From the NCBI GenBank assembly GCA_002423245.1, contig DIVD01000003.1, positions 13,825 through 20,134 on the forward strand: a stretch of 6,310 bases of DNA, given 5' to 3'. Within the stretch, counting starts at the first letter, position 1, and each line of letters starts with the position of its first letter. A program made the translations under genes and the position numbers. Positions 1 to 4,713 of this stretch are shown piece after piece. The DNA comes from Rhodobacteraceae bacterium UBA6141. Its GTDB lineage: Bacteria > Pseudomonadota > Alphaproteobacteria > Rhodobacterales > Rhodobacteraceae. Below the pieces are notes generated by a model. That model saw nothing but the letters and a program-made list of their open reading frames with translations. It was not told the origin of the DNA and did no database searches.

Positions 1-383
1 GCGACCGCGCGGCGGAACAGGGCGGCATCGGGGATCACATGGTCCGAGGGCGCCACCAGCATCACCGCCTCCGGGTCCAGCGCCGCCAGATGCAGCGCCG
101 CGGCCAGCACCGCCGGCGCGGTGTTGCGCGCCTCGGGCTCGAGCAGGATCGCGCCGGGATCGATGCCCGCCTCGGCCAGTTGCTCGGTCACGATGAAGCG
201 GAAATCCGAGCCGGTCACCACCACCGGCGCCGCATAGCCCGGCCCCGACAGACGGCTGGCAGCGGCGGCAAACAGCGTCTCCTCGCCGATCAGCTTCACG
301 AATTGCTTGGGGAAGCTCTTGCGGGACGATGGCCAGAGCCGGGTGCCGGACCCACCGCAGAGGAGCACCGGGGTAATCGCCAT
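1..383 (-). CDS. manC: Mannose-1-phosphate guanylyltransferase, N-terminal part (gene runs off the window)
   Basis: This is the first 127 codons of a GDP-mannose pyrophosphorylase, which makes GDP-mannose from mannose-1-phosphate and GTP in the cytoplasm for exopolysaccharide, LPS or capsule sugars. The N-terminus reads MAITPVLLCGGSGTRLWP, followed by a PKQF segment. This is the nucleotidyltransferase signature GGxGTRLWP...PKQ that binds the nucleotide and catalytic metal. Further on are EPEARNTAPA (residues about 90-99) and APSDHVI, both typical of the ManC/AlgA/CpsB family. The ATG at 383 is chosen because the signature begins right after it and a GGAAGG-like ribosome site lies just upstream. 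The C-terminal part is outside the window, so it cannot be told whether the protein is a single-function pyrophosphorylase or a bifunctional one with a phosphomannose isomerase domain. The gene is separated by 231 bases from the upstream c-di-GMP genes; a functional link through exopolysaccharide is possible but only inferred. Confidence 0.9.
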   Translation of the reverse strand, partial: MAITPVLLCGGSGTRLWPSSRKSFPKQFVKLIGEETLFAAAASRLSGPGYAAPVVVTGSDFRFIVTEQLAEAGIDPGAILLEPEARNTAPAVLAAALHLAALDPEAVMLVAPSDHVIPDAALFRRAV

Positions 384-431
384 GCCATCCCGCCTTCCGA
401 AGCCCGCGCATCGGGCGCCATCCTGGTCTGC

Positions 432-459
432 AGATTAGAGTTTCTGCTACCGCCAACAA
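432..459 (-). promoter_or_regulatory. Weak promoter candidate for the manC-type gene
   Basis: Reading the minus strand, a TTGTTG (454-459) is followed after 16 bases by TAATCT (432-437). This lies in the only AT-richer patch of an otherwise very GC-rich gap, about 50-75 bases before the manC start. The match to sigma-70 boxes is modest. The overlapping hexamer TCTAAT (434-439) is a better -10 match but has worse spacing to TTGTTG. Confidence 0.25.
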
Positions 460-549
460 CACCTATTCGGACGGCGCCGCGCCAAAGCGGCAGACCGTGG
501 CACCGACGCTCCGCCGGCGGATGGTCGCGGGTAGCCGCCAGGCGCGCGG

Positions 550-587
550 GCGGCGCCTTCGCGACCGGGTTTCGGCGGAAGCGCCGC
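550..587 (-). terminator. Imperfect hairpin after the H-NOX/cyclase operon, possible terminator
   Basis: The arm at 550-560 (GCGGCGCCTTC) pairs with the arm at 578-587 (GAAGCGCCGC), giving ten base pairs with one bulged C and a 17-base loop. It starts 28 bases beyond the stop codon of the diguanylate cyclase gene and before the manC gene. There is no T-run on the minus strand after it, so it is at best a poor intrinsic terminator. It could equally be chance pairing in GC-rich DNA. Confidence 0.25.
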
Positions 588-614
588 GCAAGGGGTTCGA
601 CAAGGGCCACGGGG

Positions 615-1703
615 TCAGCCTGGCGCGGATCGCAGGATCGTCACCGCCGCGCGGCCCCGGTGCTTGGAGGCGTAGAGCGCGCGGTCGGCATCGGCAAGCA
701 TCCGCTGAGGATCCGGCACCGGATAATCGACCGACAGCACCACGCCAAGGCTGCCCGAGATCCGCGCCGCCGCGCCGCCGACCGGCACCGGCTGTTCCAG
801 CCGCCTGATGATCCGCCGTCCAAGCGCCTCGATCCTTGCGGGATCCGTCCTGCCGCGCAGCACCAGCACGAATTCGTCGCCCCCGACGCGCGCCACCAGG
901 TCATGCTGGCGGGTTTCGTCCTTCAGGATCCGCGCCACCTCGGCCAGCACGGCGTCGCCCGCGGCATGGCCAAGCGTGTCGTTCACCCGCTTGAAGAAGT
1001 CGAGGTCCAGATGCGCCAGCGCGAAGGGCGGCGCCGGCCCTGCCCGCCCGCCGGCCCGCGCCGCCGCATCGAGCGCAAGTTCCAGCGCGCGGCGGTTGGC
1101 AAGCCCGGTCAGCGGATCGGTCAACGCCTCGGCCATGGCGCTGCGATGCGCGCGTTCGAGGCGCAGGTTCAGGCCACGCAATTCGCCCATCACCGCGCTT
1201 TTCGCCTCGATCAGGTACAGCATCTCGACCGTCAGGTCGGTGGGCGCGAAATCGGCGTCGGTCAGCGCATGGTCTCGCACCGCCTCGGCCACGGTCAGCC
1301 CGAACGAGAGGTTCAGCAGCATGCCGCCCCCCTCTGGCCCCAGCGGCACGGGGATGCCGCGCAGGCCGGTGCGCGAGCGCGTCCGCAGCGCCAGATGCAG
1401 CCGGCGCATCCCGTGGGCGCGCAGATCGTCCATGCCGGTCATCCGGCAGGGGCGGGTGATCTCGAACAGGTCGAACAGCGATACGCCGGGGCGCAGCGCG
1501 CGCCCGCAGACCTTGCGCAGCGTCGGCCCCGCCGCCTGCACCCGGCCCTGCGCATCGAGCCACAGGAACATCGGCATCAGGACGCCCAGCATCTGGGGCG
1601 ACAGCTCCGACAGGTCGGGCGGCGCGACCCGCCGCATCGCCAGCACCGCGGGAGCGCGGCCGCTGACCCTGCGGGTACCGGCAGAGGGGCGGGCGGCGGT
1701 CAT
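615..1703 (-). CDS. Diguanylate cyclase with N-terminal H-NOX-associated (HNOBA-like) domain
   Basis: The 362-residue protein is predicted to make cyclic di-GMP from two GTP. Residues about 27-185 resemble the HNOBA domain that follows H-NOX in soluble guanylate cyclases: a PAS-like start (MFLWLDAQGRV), SLFDLFEITRP, then a strand and linker with LIEAKSAVMGELRGLNLRLE, probably a signalling coiled coil. Residues about 195-358 form a complete GGDEF domain: DPLTGLANRRALE, LDLDFFKRVNDTLGHAAGD, an intact GGDEF at 274-278, and ADRALYASKHRGR. RQHD (265-268), five residues before GGDEF, is a textbook RxxD inhibitory site, so product feedback is expected. No membrane segment or signal peptide is seen, and there is no EAL domain. 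Its ATG overlaps the H-NOX gene's stop as ATGA, and the ribosome site is weak, so translation is probably coupled. The H-NOX protein is therefore the likely partner. The exact signal is unknown. Confidence 0.9.
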   Translation of the reverse strand: MTAARPSAGTRRVSGRAPAVLAMRRVAPPDLSELSPQMLGVLMPMFLWLDAQGRVQAAGPTLRKVCGRALRPGVSLFDLFEITRPCRMTGMDDLRAHGMRRLHLALRTRSRTGLRGIPVPLGPEGGGMLLNLSFGLTVAEAVRDHALTDADFAPTDLTVEMLYLIEAKSAVMGELRGLNLRLERAHRSAMAEALTDPLTGLANRRALELALDAAARAGGRAGPAPPFALAHLDLDFFKRVNDTLGHAAGDAVLAEVARILKDETRQHDLVARVGGDEFVLVLRGRTDPARIEALGRRIIRRLEQPVPVGGAAARISGSLGVVLSVDYPVPDPQRMLADADRALYASKHRGRAAVTILRSAPG

Positions 1704-2323
1704 CGCGCCCCCCCCGCCGAGGGCAGGCCAAGGTGGAAGTGGCGGCCCTTGGCATAGCGGGCCTGCAGCAGGTCGATCCGTATGGCGGGCGCGCCGGGCC
1801 TTGCCCCCTGCCCCTGCCGCTCTGCCAGCGCGATCACGGCCAGTGCGCCATAGTCATCGGCCATCGCCCGCAAGATCCCGGCCAGCACCGGCGGCGCGAG
1901 CCGGGCCATGGCGCTGCCGTCGGGCTCTTCGGGCAGGTGCAGCGCGAAGTGCCCGCCCGCATCCCCGGTGAGCCGCAATGCGGGCAGGCCGAGTTCCGGC
2001 AGCGCGAGTTGCGCACGGCCCTGAAGATCGTCCAGCGATTGCAGGAAATCGGGGTAGTTCACCCCGCCGAAGCGCAGCAATCGCCGCAGCGGCTCCAGCG
2101 TGACGAGGTAGGCGCCCAGATCCTCCAGCAGTGCCTCGGGCGGTTTGGCCAGCCGCTCCGCCGCCGCCGCCAGCACCGCATCGGTCAGCGCGTCATCATA
2201 TTCCCGCATCGCCTCGAACCCGTCCGGTCCGATGCCCGCCCCCCATGCCACCGCGTCCCACAGCTCTCCCCCGTAGGTATCGCGCAAGAAACACTGAAGC
2301 GAACGGTTGACAAGACCGTGCAT
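1700..2323 (-). CDS. H-NOX (HNOB) domain protein lacking the heme ligand motifs
   Basis: This is a stand-alone 207-residue H-NOX-fold protein. The family normally senses NO or O2 through a heme and passes the signal to a neighbouring cyclase or kinase. The start MHGLVNRSLQ matches the family's M(x)G(L/I)(V/I)N N-terminus, so the ATG at 2323 is preferred over an in-frame GTG at 2344; AAGGGG lies 7 bases upstream. Other matches are DTYGGELWDAV, AERLAKPPEALLEDLGAYLV (residues 55-74), FLQSLDDL and VLAGILRAMADDYG. At the proximal heme histidine (family pattern LDxLHxRxxL) this protein has LDDLQGRAQL, so residue 101 is Gln. Where YxSxR should bind the heme propionates (LHYxSxR) it reads LHLPEEP (129-134 region), losing Tyr, Ser and Arg. 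The frame is intact across and beyond both sites, so this is not a frameshift. I infer a heme-free or unusually liganded H-NOX that still regulates the cyclase encoded immediately downstream. Confidence 0.85.
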   Translation of the reverse strand: MHGLVNRSLQCFLRDTYGGELWDAVAWGAGIGPDGFEAMREYDDALTDAVLAAAAERLAKPPEALLEDLGAYLVTLEPLRRLLRFGGVNYPDFLQSLDDLQGRAQLALPELGLPALRLTGDAGGHFALHLPEEPDGSAMARLAPPVLAGILRAMADDYGALAVIALAERQGQGARPGAPAIRIDLLQARYAKGRHFHLGLPSAGGAR

Positions 2324-2330
2324 CCCGAAA

Positions 2331-2336
2331 CCCCTT
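2331..2336 (-). promoter_or_regulatory. Ribosome binding site that decides the H-NOX start
   Basis: On the minus strand AAGGGG ends 7 bases before the ATG at 2323. An upstream in-frame GTG at 2344 would add seven residues (MGKRGFG) not found in H-NOX proteins and would place this site inside the coding region. Confidence 0.6.
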
Positions 2337-2563
2337 TTTCCCACTTGGGCAGAGGCTAGGCTCGGGCGGGTTTACAAAGCGCAAATCCGCAGGCGCGGTT
2401 TCGGAACAGTTTGATCGGATGGCGGTCTGTCGGATCGCCGCTTGCCGCGATGGCGGTCGGGCTGTCAGGGCAGCAGCAGCACCGCCCAAGCGCCGAAGCG
2501 CAGCGAGCAGAGCCGGCCGCACAGCCCCGCTTGCAGGGGCACCGGGCGGGCGCGAAAAGCCGG

Positions 2564-2592
2564 TTGAAGTGCGGCGCCTGCGGCTCTATTTT
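2564..2592 (+). promoter_or_regulatory. Candidate sigma-70 promoter of infC
   Basis: TTGAAG (2564-2569) and TATTTT (2587-2592) are separated by exactly 17 bases, in a locally less GC-rich stretch. Each hexamer matches four of six consensus bases. Transcription would start near 2599, giving a leader of about 30 bases before the infC start. This suggests infC is transcribed from its own promoter here. Confidence 0.55.
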
Positions 2593-2615
2593 GCGCGCCA
2601 CACCACGCCGGCCAT

Positions 2616-2633
2616 AAAAGGAATCCAACCATA
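2616..2633 (+). promoter_or_regulatory. infC ribosome binding site and AUA start codon
   Basis: AAAAGGA (2616-2622) is followed after 8 bases by ATA (2631-2633), then codons for ARRPHNAPPQRDTGPRIND, the conserved N-terminus of alphaproteobacterial IF-3. No ATG, GTG or TTG occurs in frame at the right place. The first usual in-frame start, GTG at 2739, would remove 36 conserved residues and lacks a comparable ribosome site. The rare start fits the known self-control of infC, in which IF-3 rejects non-AUG starts. Confidence 0.8.
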
Positions 2634-3170
2634 GCCCGCAGACCCCACAATGCCCCGCCGCAACGCGACACGGGACCACGCATCAACGACCGCATCCGCG
2701 CACCGGAAATCCGGCTGATCGGCGCAGATGGCGAAAACGTGGGGGTCGTGACGCCGGCCCGCGCCATGGCAATGGCCGAGGAGGCCGGGCTCGATCTGGT
2801 GGAGATCTCGCCCAATGCCGTGCCGCCGGTCTGCAAGATCATGGATTTCGGCAAGTTCAAGTACGAGCAGCAGAAGCGCGAGGCCGAGGCCCGCAAGAAG
2901 CAGCACATCATCGAGATCAAGGAAATCAAGTTCCGTCCGGGCACCGACACCCATGACTACGAGGTCAAGATGCGCTCGGTGTTCAAGTTCCTCGAGGAGG
3001 GCGACAAGGTGAAGATCACCCTGCGCTTCCGCGGCCGCGAGATGGCCCATCAGGAGCTGGGGGTCGAACTGCTGAACCGCGTCGCCGCCGATGTCGGCGA
3101 AAAGGGCAAGGTCGAATCGATGCCGCGCCTCGAAGGACGGCAGATGGTGATGATGATCGGCCCGCGCTGA
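2631..3170 (+). CDS. infC: Translation initiation factor IF-3
   Basis: IF-3 binds the 30S ribosomal subunit, keeps it apart from 50S and checks the start codon and initiator tRNA during initiation. Counted from the AUA codon at 2631 the product is 179 residues, the usual length (E. coli about 180). The N-domain covers about residues 14-80, with GPRINDRIR, the LDLVEISPNAVPPVCKI segment and the family signature KIMDFGKFKY at 69-78. A basic helical linker (EQQKREAEARKK) follows, and the C-domain covers about 92-176 (EIKFRPGTDTHDYE, VKITLRFRGREMAH, then a MPRLEGRQM segment). The start is argued under the ribosome-site entry. No thrS, rpmI or rplT neighbour is seen: the upstream gene is divergent and a terminator follows directly, so infC appears to be a single-gene unit here. 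Expression is expected to be autoregulated through the AUA start; that is inference from the E. coli AUU case. Confidence 0.97.
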   Translation: MARRPHNAPPQRDTGPRINDRIRAPEIRLIGADGENVGVVTPARAMAMAEEAGLDLVEISPNAVPPVCKIMDFGKFKYEQQKREAEARKKQHIIEIKEIKFRPGTDTHDYEVKMRSVFKFLEEGDKVKITLRFRGREMAHQELGVELLNRVAADVGEKGKVESMPRLEGRQMVMMIGPR

Positions 3171-3190
3171 CGGCTCCGGTCTCAGGCGAA

Positions 3191-3217
3191 GGAAGCCTCC
3201 CCCTGCGGGAGGCTTTC
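3191..3217 (+). terminator. Intrinsic terminator of infC
   Basis: AAGCCTCCC (3193-3201) pairs perfectly with GGGAGGCTT (3207-3215) around the loop CCTGC. A G-U and a G-C pair extend the stem to 11. A short T-run ends the stem (3214-3216). It begins 20 bases after the infC stop codon. The T-run is short, as is common in GC-rich genomes. Confidence 0.8.
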
Positions 3218-3249
3218 CCGTGTCCGGGGTCCGGCGTTGTGCCGGTTAC

Positions 3250-3276
3250 CAGACAGGCGGGGGCTGTCTGCCCCGC
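3250..3276 (+). repeat. Perfect small inverted repeat beside the dispersed repeat
   Basis: CAGACAG (3250-3256) and CTGTCTG (3264-3270) flank GCGGGGG. An alternative pairing is GCGGGG (3257-3262) with CCCCGC (3271-3276), so two mutually exclusive hairpins are possible. The core GCGGGGGCTG...CCCCGC recurs about 33 bases later at the start of the dispersed repeat, so this may be a diverged or partial extra copy. Confidence 0.45.
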
Positions 3277-3289
3277 AAGAGGCAAGGAA

Positions 3290-3324
3290 GCGGGGGCTGC
3301 CCCCCGCGCCCCCCGGGGATATTT
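3290..3324 (+). repeat. Dispersed GC-rich repeat, copy A (hairpin plus GGATATTT tail)
   Basis: GCGGGGG (3290-3296) pairs with CCCCCGC (3301-3307) around a four-base loop. A C-run/G-run step and the tail GGGGATATTT (3315-3324) follow. The same architecture occurs inverted at 5635-5672. Copy A lies between the convergent ends of infC and the gapR gene. I recall elements of this look at gene ends in Rhodobacteraceae genomes. A role as a transcription terminator or boundary is inferred. Confidence 0.65.
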
Positions 3325-3349
3325 CCGCCACCGCCATGCGCGCGCCCGC

Positions 3350-3610
3350 TCAACCCATGCCGAGGGCGGATTTGTACAGCTCGAGGATCGCTTCTTCCTC
3401 CTCGAGATCGTTCTTGTCGCGTTTGCGGATCGCGATGATCTTCTTCATCACCCTGGTGTCGTAGCCGCGTCCCTTCGCCTCGGACATCACGTCCTTCTGC
3501 TGTTCGGTGATGTCCTTCTTCTCGGCTTCGAGATGTTCGTATTGCTCGATGAACTGGCGCAGCTCGTCGGCGGTGACGTTGTAGGCGGCGTCGGTCACGG
3601 GGCTGTTCAT
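3350..3610 (-). CDS. gapR: GapR-family (DUF2312) nucleoid-associated protein
   Basis: The 86-residue protein matches the small alphaproteobacterial DUF2312 family. Its founding member, GapR of Caulobacter, binds overtwisted AT-rich DNA ahead of replication and transcription and helps the topoisomerases. Residues 13-48 form a predicted helix rich in charged heptads (ADELRQFIEQYEHLEAEKK), followed by DVMSEAKGRGYDTRVMKKII and the basic IRKRDKND. The C-terminus EEEAILELYKSALG is nearly the family's standard ending. The ATG at 3610 is chosen because GAGGAG lies 6 bases upstream; longer in-frame starts add residues unlike the family. The gene is transcribed alone, convergent with infC and divergent from a small membrane protein gene. 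The function by analogy with Caulobacter is well supported as a family assignment, but the role in this organism is inferred. Confidence 0.9.
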   Translation of the reverse strand: MNSPVTDAAYNVTADELRQFIEQYEHLEAEKKDITEQQKDVMSEAKGRGYDTRVMKKIIAIRKRDKNDLEEEEAILELYKSALGMG

Positions 3611-3647
3611 CTGCCTCTCCTCGGGCTGGTCGGAATGGTTTCGCGCC

Positions 3648-3676
3648 TTGCTAGTCGGATGGCGGCGGCGCTGCAA
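3648..3676 (-). promoter_or_regulatory. Weak promoter candidate for the gapR gene
   Basis: On the minus strand TTGCAG (3671-3676) is followed after 17 bases by TAGCAA (3648-3653). That would give a leader of about 30 bases to the ATG at 3610. Each box matches only three of six consensus bases, so the support is spacing and position rather than sequence. Confidence 0.25.
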
Positions 3677-3780
3677 GAGCGGGCGCAAGCGGCCTTGCGC
3701 GGCGGGCGGCCTTCGGCCAAGAGGGCGCGAACGGGGACAGGGCCGGCGTTGACAGGGCCGGGGCGATGGAGGCGGGCAGG

Positions 3781-3996
3781 ATGGACGTGATGATCTGGAT
3801 CGGCGCGGCGATCTCGGCGGCGGGGCTGGCGGGGATCTTGTGGTGCATCATCGCGGTGGCGCGCGCCCGCCGCGCCGGGCTGGGCGATGCGGCGCTGCGG
3901 CTGCGGCTGCAAAAGGCGGTGACGCTGAACCTCGCGGCGCTGCTCACCTCGGTGCTGGGGCTGATGCTGGTGGTGCTGGGGATCGTGCTGGGTTAG
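3781..3996 (+). CDS. Small two-helix membrane protein of unknown function
   Basis: The 71-residue protein has two hydrophobic segments, about residues 4-26 (start MDVMIWIGAA, then WCIIAVA) and about 47-70 (start TLNLAALLTSV). A basic cytoplasmic-looking loop (ARARRAGLG, ALRLRLQKAV) joins them. This favours a helical hairpin with both ends on the periplasmic side. The ATG at 3781 is preferred because GGAGG (3768-3772) lies 8 bases upstream; the in-frame ATG at 3766 would absorb that site. Codon use and composition fit the neighbours, and the hydrophobic pattern is too regular for a chance frame. I do not recognise a named family. It is divergent from the gapR gene and convergent with the dksA-like gene, so neither gives a direct hint of function. 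TTGACA at 3749-3754 lies upstream but too near the start to have a usable -10 box. Confidence 0.7.
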   Translation: MDVMIWIGAAISAAGLAGILWCIIAVARARRAGLGDAALRLRLQKAVTLNLAALLTSVLGLMLVVLGIVLG

Positions 3997-4059
3997 GGAG
4001 CGGCGCGTCGAAGCCGGACCGGATGAGGCCGGCCAGGCGGACGCGCAGGGCGCCACAGC

Positions 4060-4076
4060 CCGCCCCTGCCGGGCGG
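4060..4076. other. Hairpin in the convergent gap, possible bidirectional terminator
   Basis: CCGCCC (4060-4065) pairs with GGGCGG (4071-4076) around CTGCC. It sits in the 150-base gap between the ends of the small membrane protein gene and the dksA-like gene. No T-run follows on either strand, so the terminator role is only a suggestion. Nothing else was seen in this gap. Confidence 0.25.
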
Positions 4077-4146
4077 ACACGAAGGACAGCTGCCGTTTGC
4101 CGAGCGGGGGGGCGAGCGCGGGGCGCGGCCGGCTCCGGCGCCCGCG

Positions 4147-4470
4147 TCACCGCTTCGGCGCGCAGTCCCGGCAGAACGGTGTCGCGGGCAGCAGGTCGAG
4201 CCGCTCCTCGGCGATCTCGGCGCCGCAGGTCACGCAGATGCCGTATTCCCCCGCCTCGATCCGCGCCATCGCCGCCTCGATCATCCGCATCTCGTGCTGC
4301 GCCGACAGGCCCATCTCCTCCAGCACCTCGTCACCCTCGCGCTCGGCCGCCAGATCGTCCCAGTCCTTCGACTGGTGCGATTCCAGTTCGGCCTCGATCT
4401 CGGCGATGCGGACCTTCAACTGCTTCATCCGGGTCTCCAGCGCGATCTTGCGGTCCTGGCTTGTCGGCAT
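4147..4470 (-). CDS. Short DksA/TraR-family zinc-finger regulator
   Basis: This 107-residue protein belongs to the DksA/TraR family, whose members enter the secondary channel of RNA polymerase and, usually with ppGpp, change transcription of rRNA, amino-acid and stress genes. Residues 1-72 are predicted mostly helical, with a charged coiled-coil hairpin (LETRMKQLKVRIAEIEAELE). The tip motif DxxDxA, needed for activity in DksA, is present as DWDDLA (36-41). The C-terminal zinc finger carries four cysteines, C79 and C82 (YGICVTCG) and C100 and C103 (PFCRDC). The protein is shorter than the roughly 150 residues of E. coli DksA and lacks its N-terminal extension, as do several short alphaproteobacterial paralogues. 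The ATG at 4470 has GAGGAG seven bases upstream. A near-consensus FNR-type box at 4525-4538 is placed for class II activation. It could be the main DksA or an accessory paralogue; one window cannot tell. Confidence 0.9.
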   Translation of the reverse strand: MPTSQDRKIALETRMKQLKVRIAEIEAELESHQSKDWDDLAAEREGDEVLEEMGLSAQHEMRMIEAAMARIEAGEYGICVTCGAEIAEERLDLLPATPFCRDCAPKR

Positions 4471-4496
4471 CTCGTGTCTCCTCTTCCTGAGTTGGC

Positions 4497-4502
4497 ATCA
4501 TC
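4497..4502 (-). promoter_or_regulatory. Candidate -10 box of the FNR-dependent dksA-like promoter
   Basis: GATGAT on the minus strand matches four of six bases of TATAAT. If transcription starts at 4490, it occupies -12 to -7 and the FNR box centres at exactly -41.5. The leader would then be 20 bases and would contain the GAGGAG ribosome site (4478-4483). Confidence 0.4.
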
Positions 4503-4524
4503 ATCGAGGCGCGTGCAGGAAACC

Positions 4525-4538
4525 TTGATGCAGGTCAA
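4525..4538. promoter_or_regulatory. FNR/FnrL-type operator box
   Basis: TTGATGCAGGTCAA matches the FNR consensus TTGAT-N4-ATCAA in nine of ten defined bases, the only difference being one G for A. It lies in the divergent region between the dksA-like gene and the sulfur-transporter operon. Its centre is 61 bases upstream of the dksA-like ATG and about 141 bases upstream of the likely start of the transporter transcript, so the dksA-like gene is the better target. CRP/FNR relatives such as Dnr or NnrR recognise similar sites and cannot be excluded. Confidence 0.65.
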
Positions 4539-4625
4539 GGGTCTGCGGCCGGTCGCGCCGGCATCGGGCGGCCGGCATCGACACCGGGTCGGCCCGCGGC
4601 CTGCACGCAAACCTGCGCCAGGCAG

Positions 4626-4644
4626 ACACATTCAAATCTTGTGT
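4626..4644. promoter_or_regulatory. Inverted repeat over the -35 region, possible operator
   Basis: ACACA (4626-4630) and TGTGT (4640-4644) flank nine AT-rich bases and overlap the -35 box of the transporter promoter. A repressor of ArsR type (BigR/SqrR) often controls pmpAB-like genes in relatives, but the ATTC-N8-GAAT pattern I recall for SqrR is not present here. The site is only a candidate. Confidence 0.25.
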
Positions 4645-4666
4645 TGCATTCGCGCGGTGCTATATT
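4639..4666 (+). promoter_or_regulatory. Promoter of the YeeE/YedE-type operon
   Basis: TTGTGT (4639-4644) and TATATT (4661-4666) are 16 bases apart, in the most AT-rich stretch of the region. The -10 box matches five of six consensus bases. Transcription would start near 4673, leaving about 40 bases of leader. GGTG and CACC flank the -10 box symmetrically (4657-4660 is half covered), which may or may not matter. Confidence 0.55.
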
Positions 4667-4713
4667 CACCCGGGGCAGCGGCGATGCCCGCGCGGCAAGG
4701 ATTAGGAAAGCGC

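Larger units (their letters stand above)
2324..2630. other. Divergent intergenic region between H-NOX and infC genes
   Basis: No coding sequence is supported in these 307 bases. The region carries the infC promoter and leader at its right end and the H-NOX ribosome site at its left end. I found no convincing sigma-70 promoter for the H-NOX gene. Inside are a 10-base direct repeat GATGGCGGTC (2418-2427 and 2449-2458), a CAG triplet run near 2470 and a small hairpin GCCCC/GGGGC (2524-2540). A sequence at 2371-2384 (TTTACAAAGCGCAA) shares only half of an FNR/NnrR-type palindrome and is not claimed as a site. Confidence 0.5.

Noticed and set aside
296..610. Minus-strand open frame of 104 codons bridging the gap before manC
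   Set aside because: It overlaps the conserved start of manC by 88 bases in another frame. It has an Arg/Pro-rich composition and no recognisable domain or ribosome site.
39..1757. Long plus-strand open frame of 572 codons antisense to the manC-type and cyclase genes
   Set aside because: It is a GC-rich shadow frame full of Arg, His and Gln, with no family resemblance. The minus strand has well-recognised proteins over the same bases.
2371..2384. TTTACAAAGCGCAA upstream of the H-NOX gene as an FNR/NnrR-type site
   Set aside because: Only one half-site resembles the consensus; the other lacks the TTG. An NO-responsive promoter would suit the H-NOX gene, but the sequence does not support it.
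2586..3050. Minus-strand frames opposite infC (154 and 161 codons)
   Set aside because: They are antisense shadows of infC, rich in Leu from complementary codons, with no coherent protein family.
3736..3761. Direct repeat GACAGGGCCGG (3736-3746 and 3751-3761) and TTGACA as a promoter of the small membrane protein gene
   Set aside because: The -10 position falls on GCGGGC just before the start codon, and the repeat is short enough to arise by chance in such GC-rich DNA.
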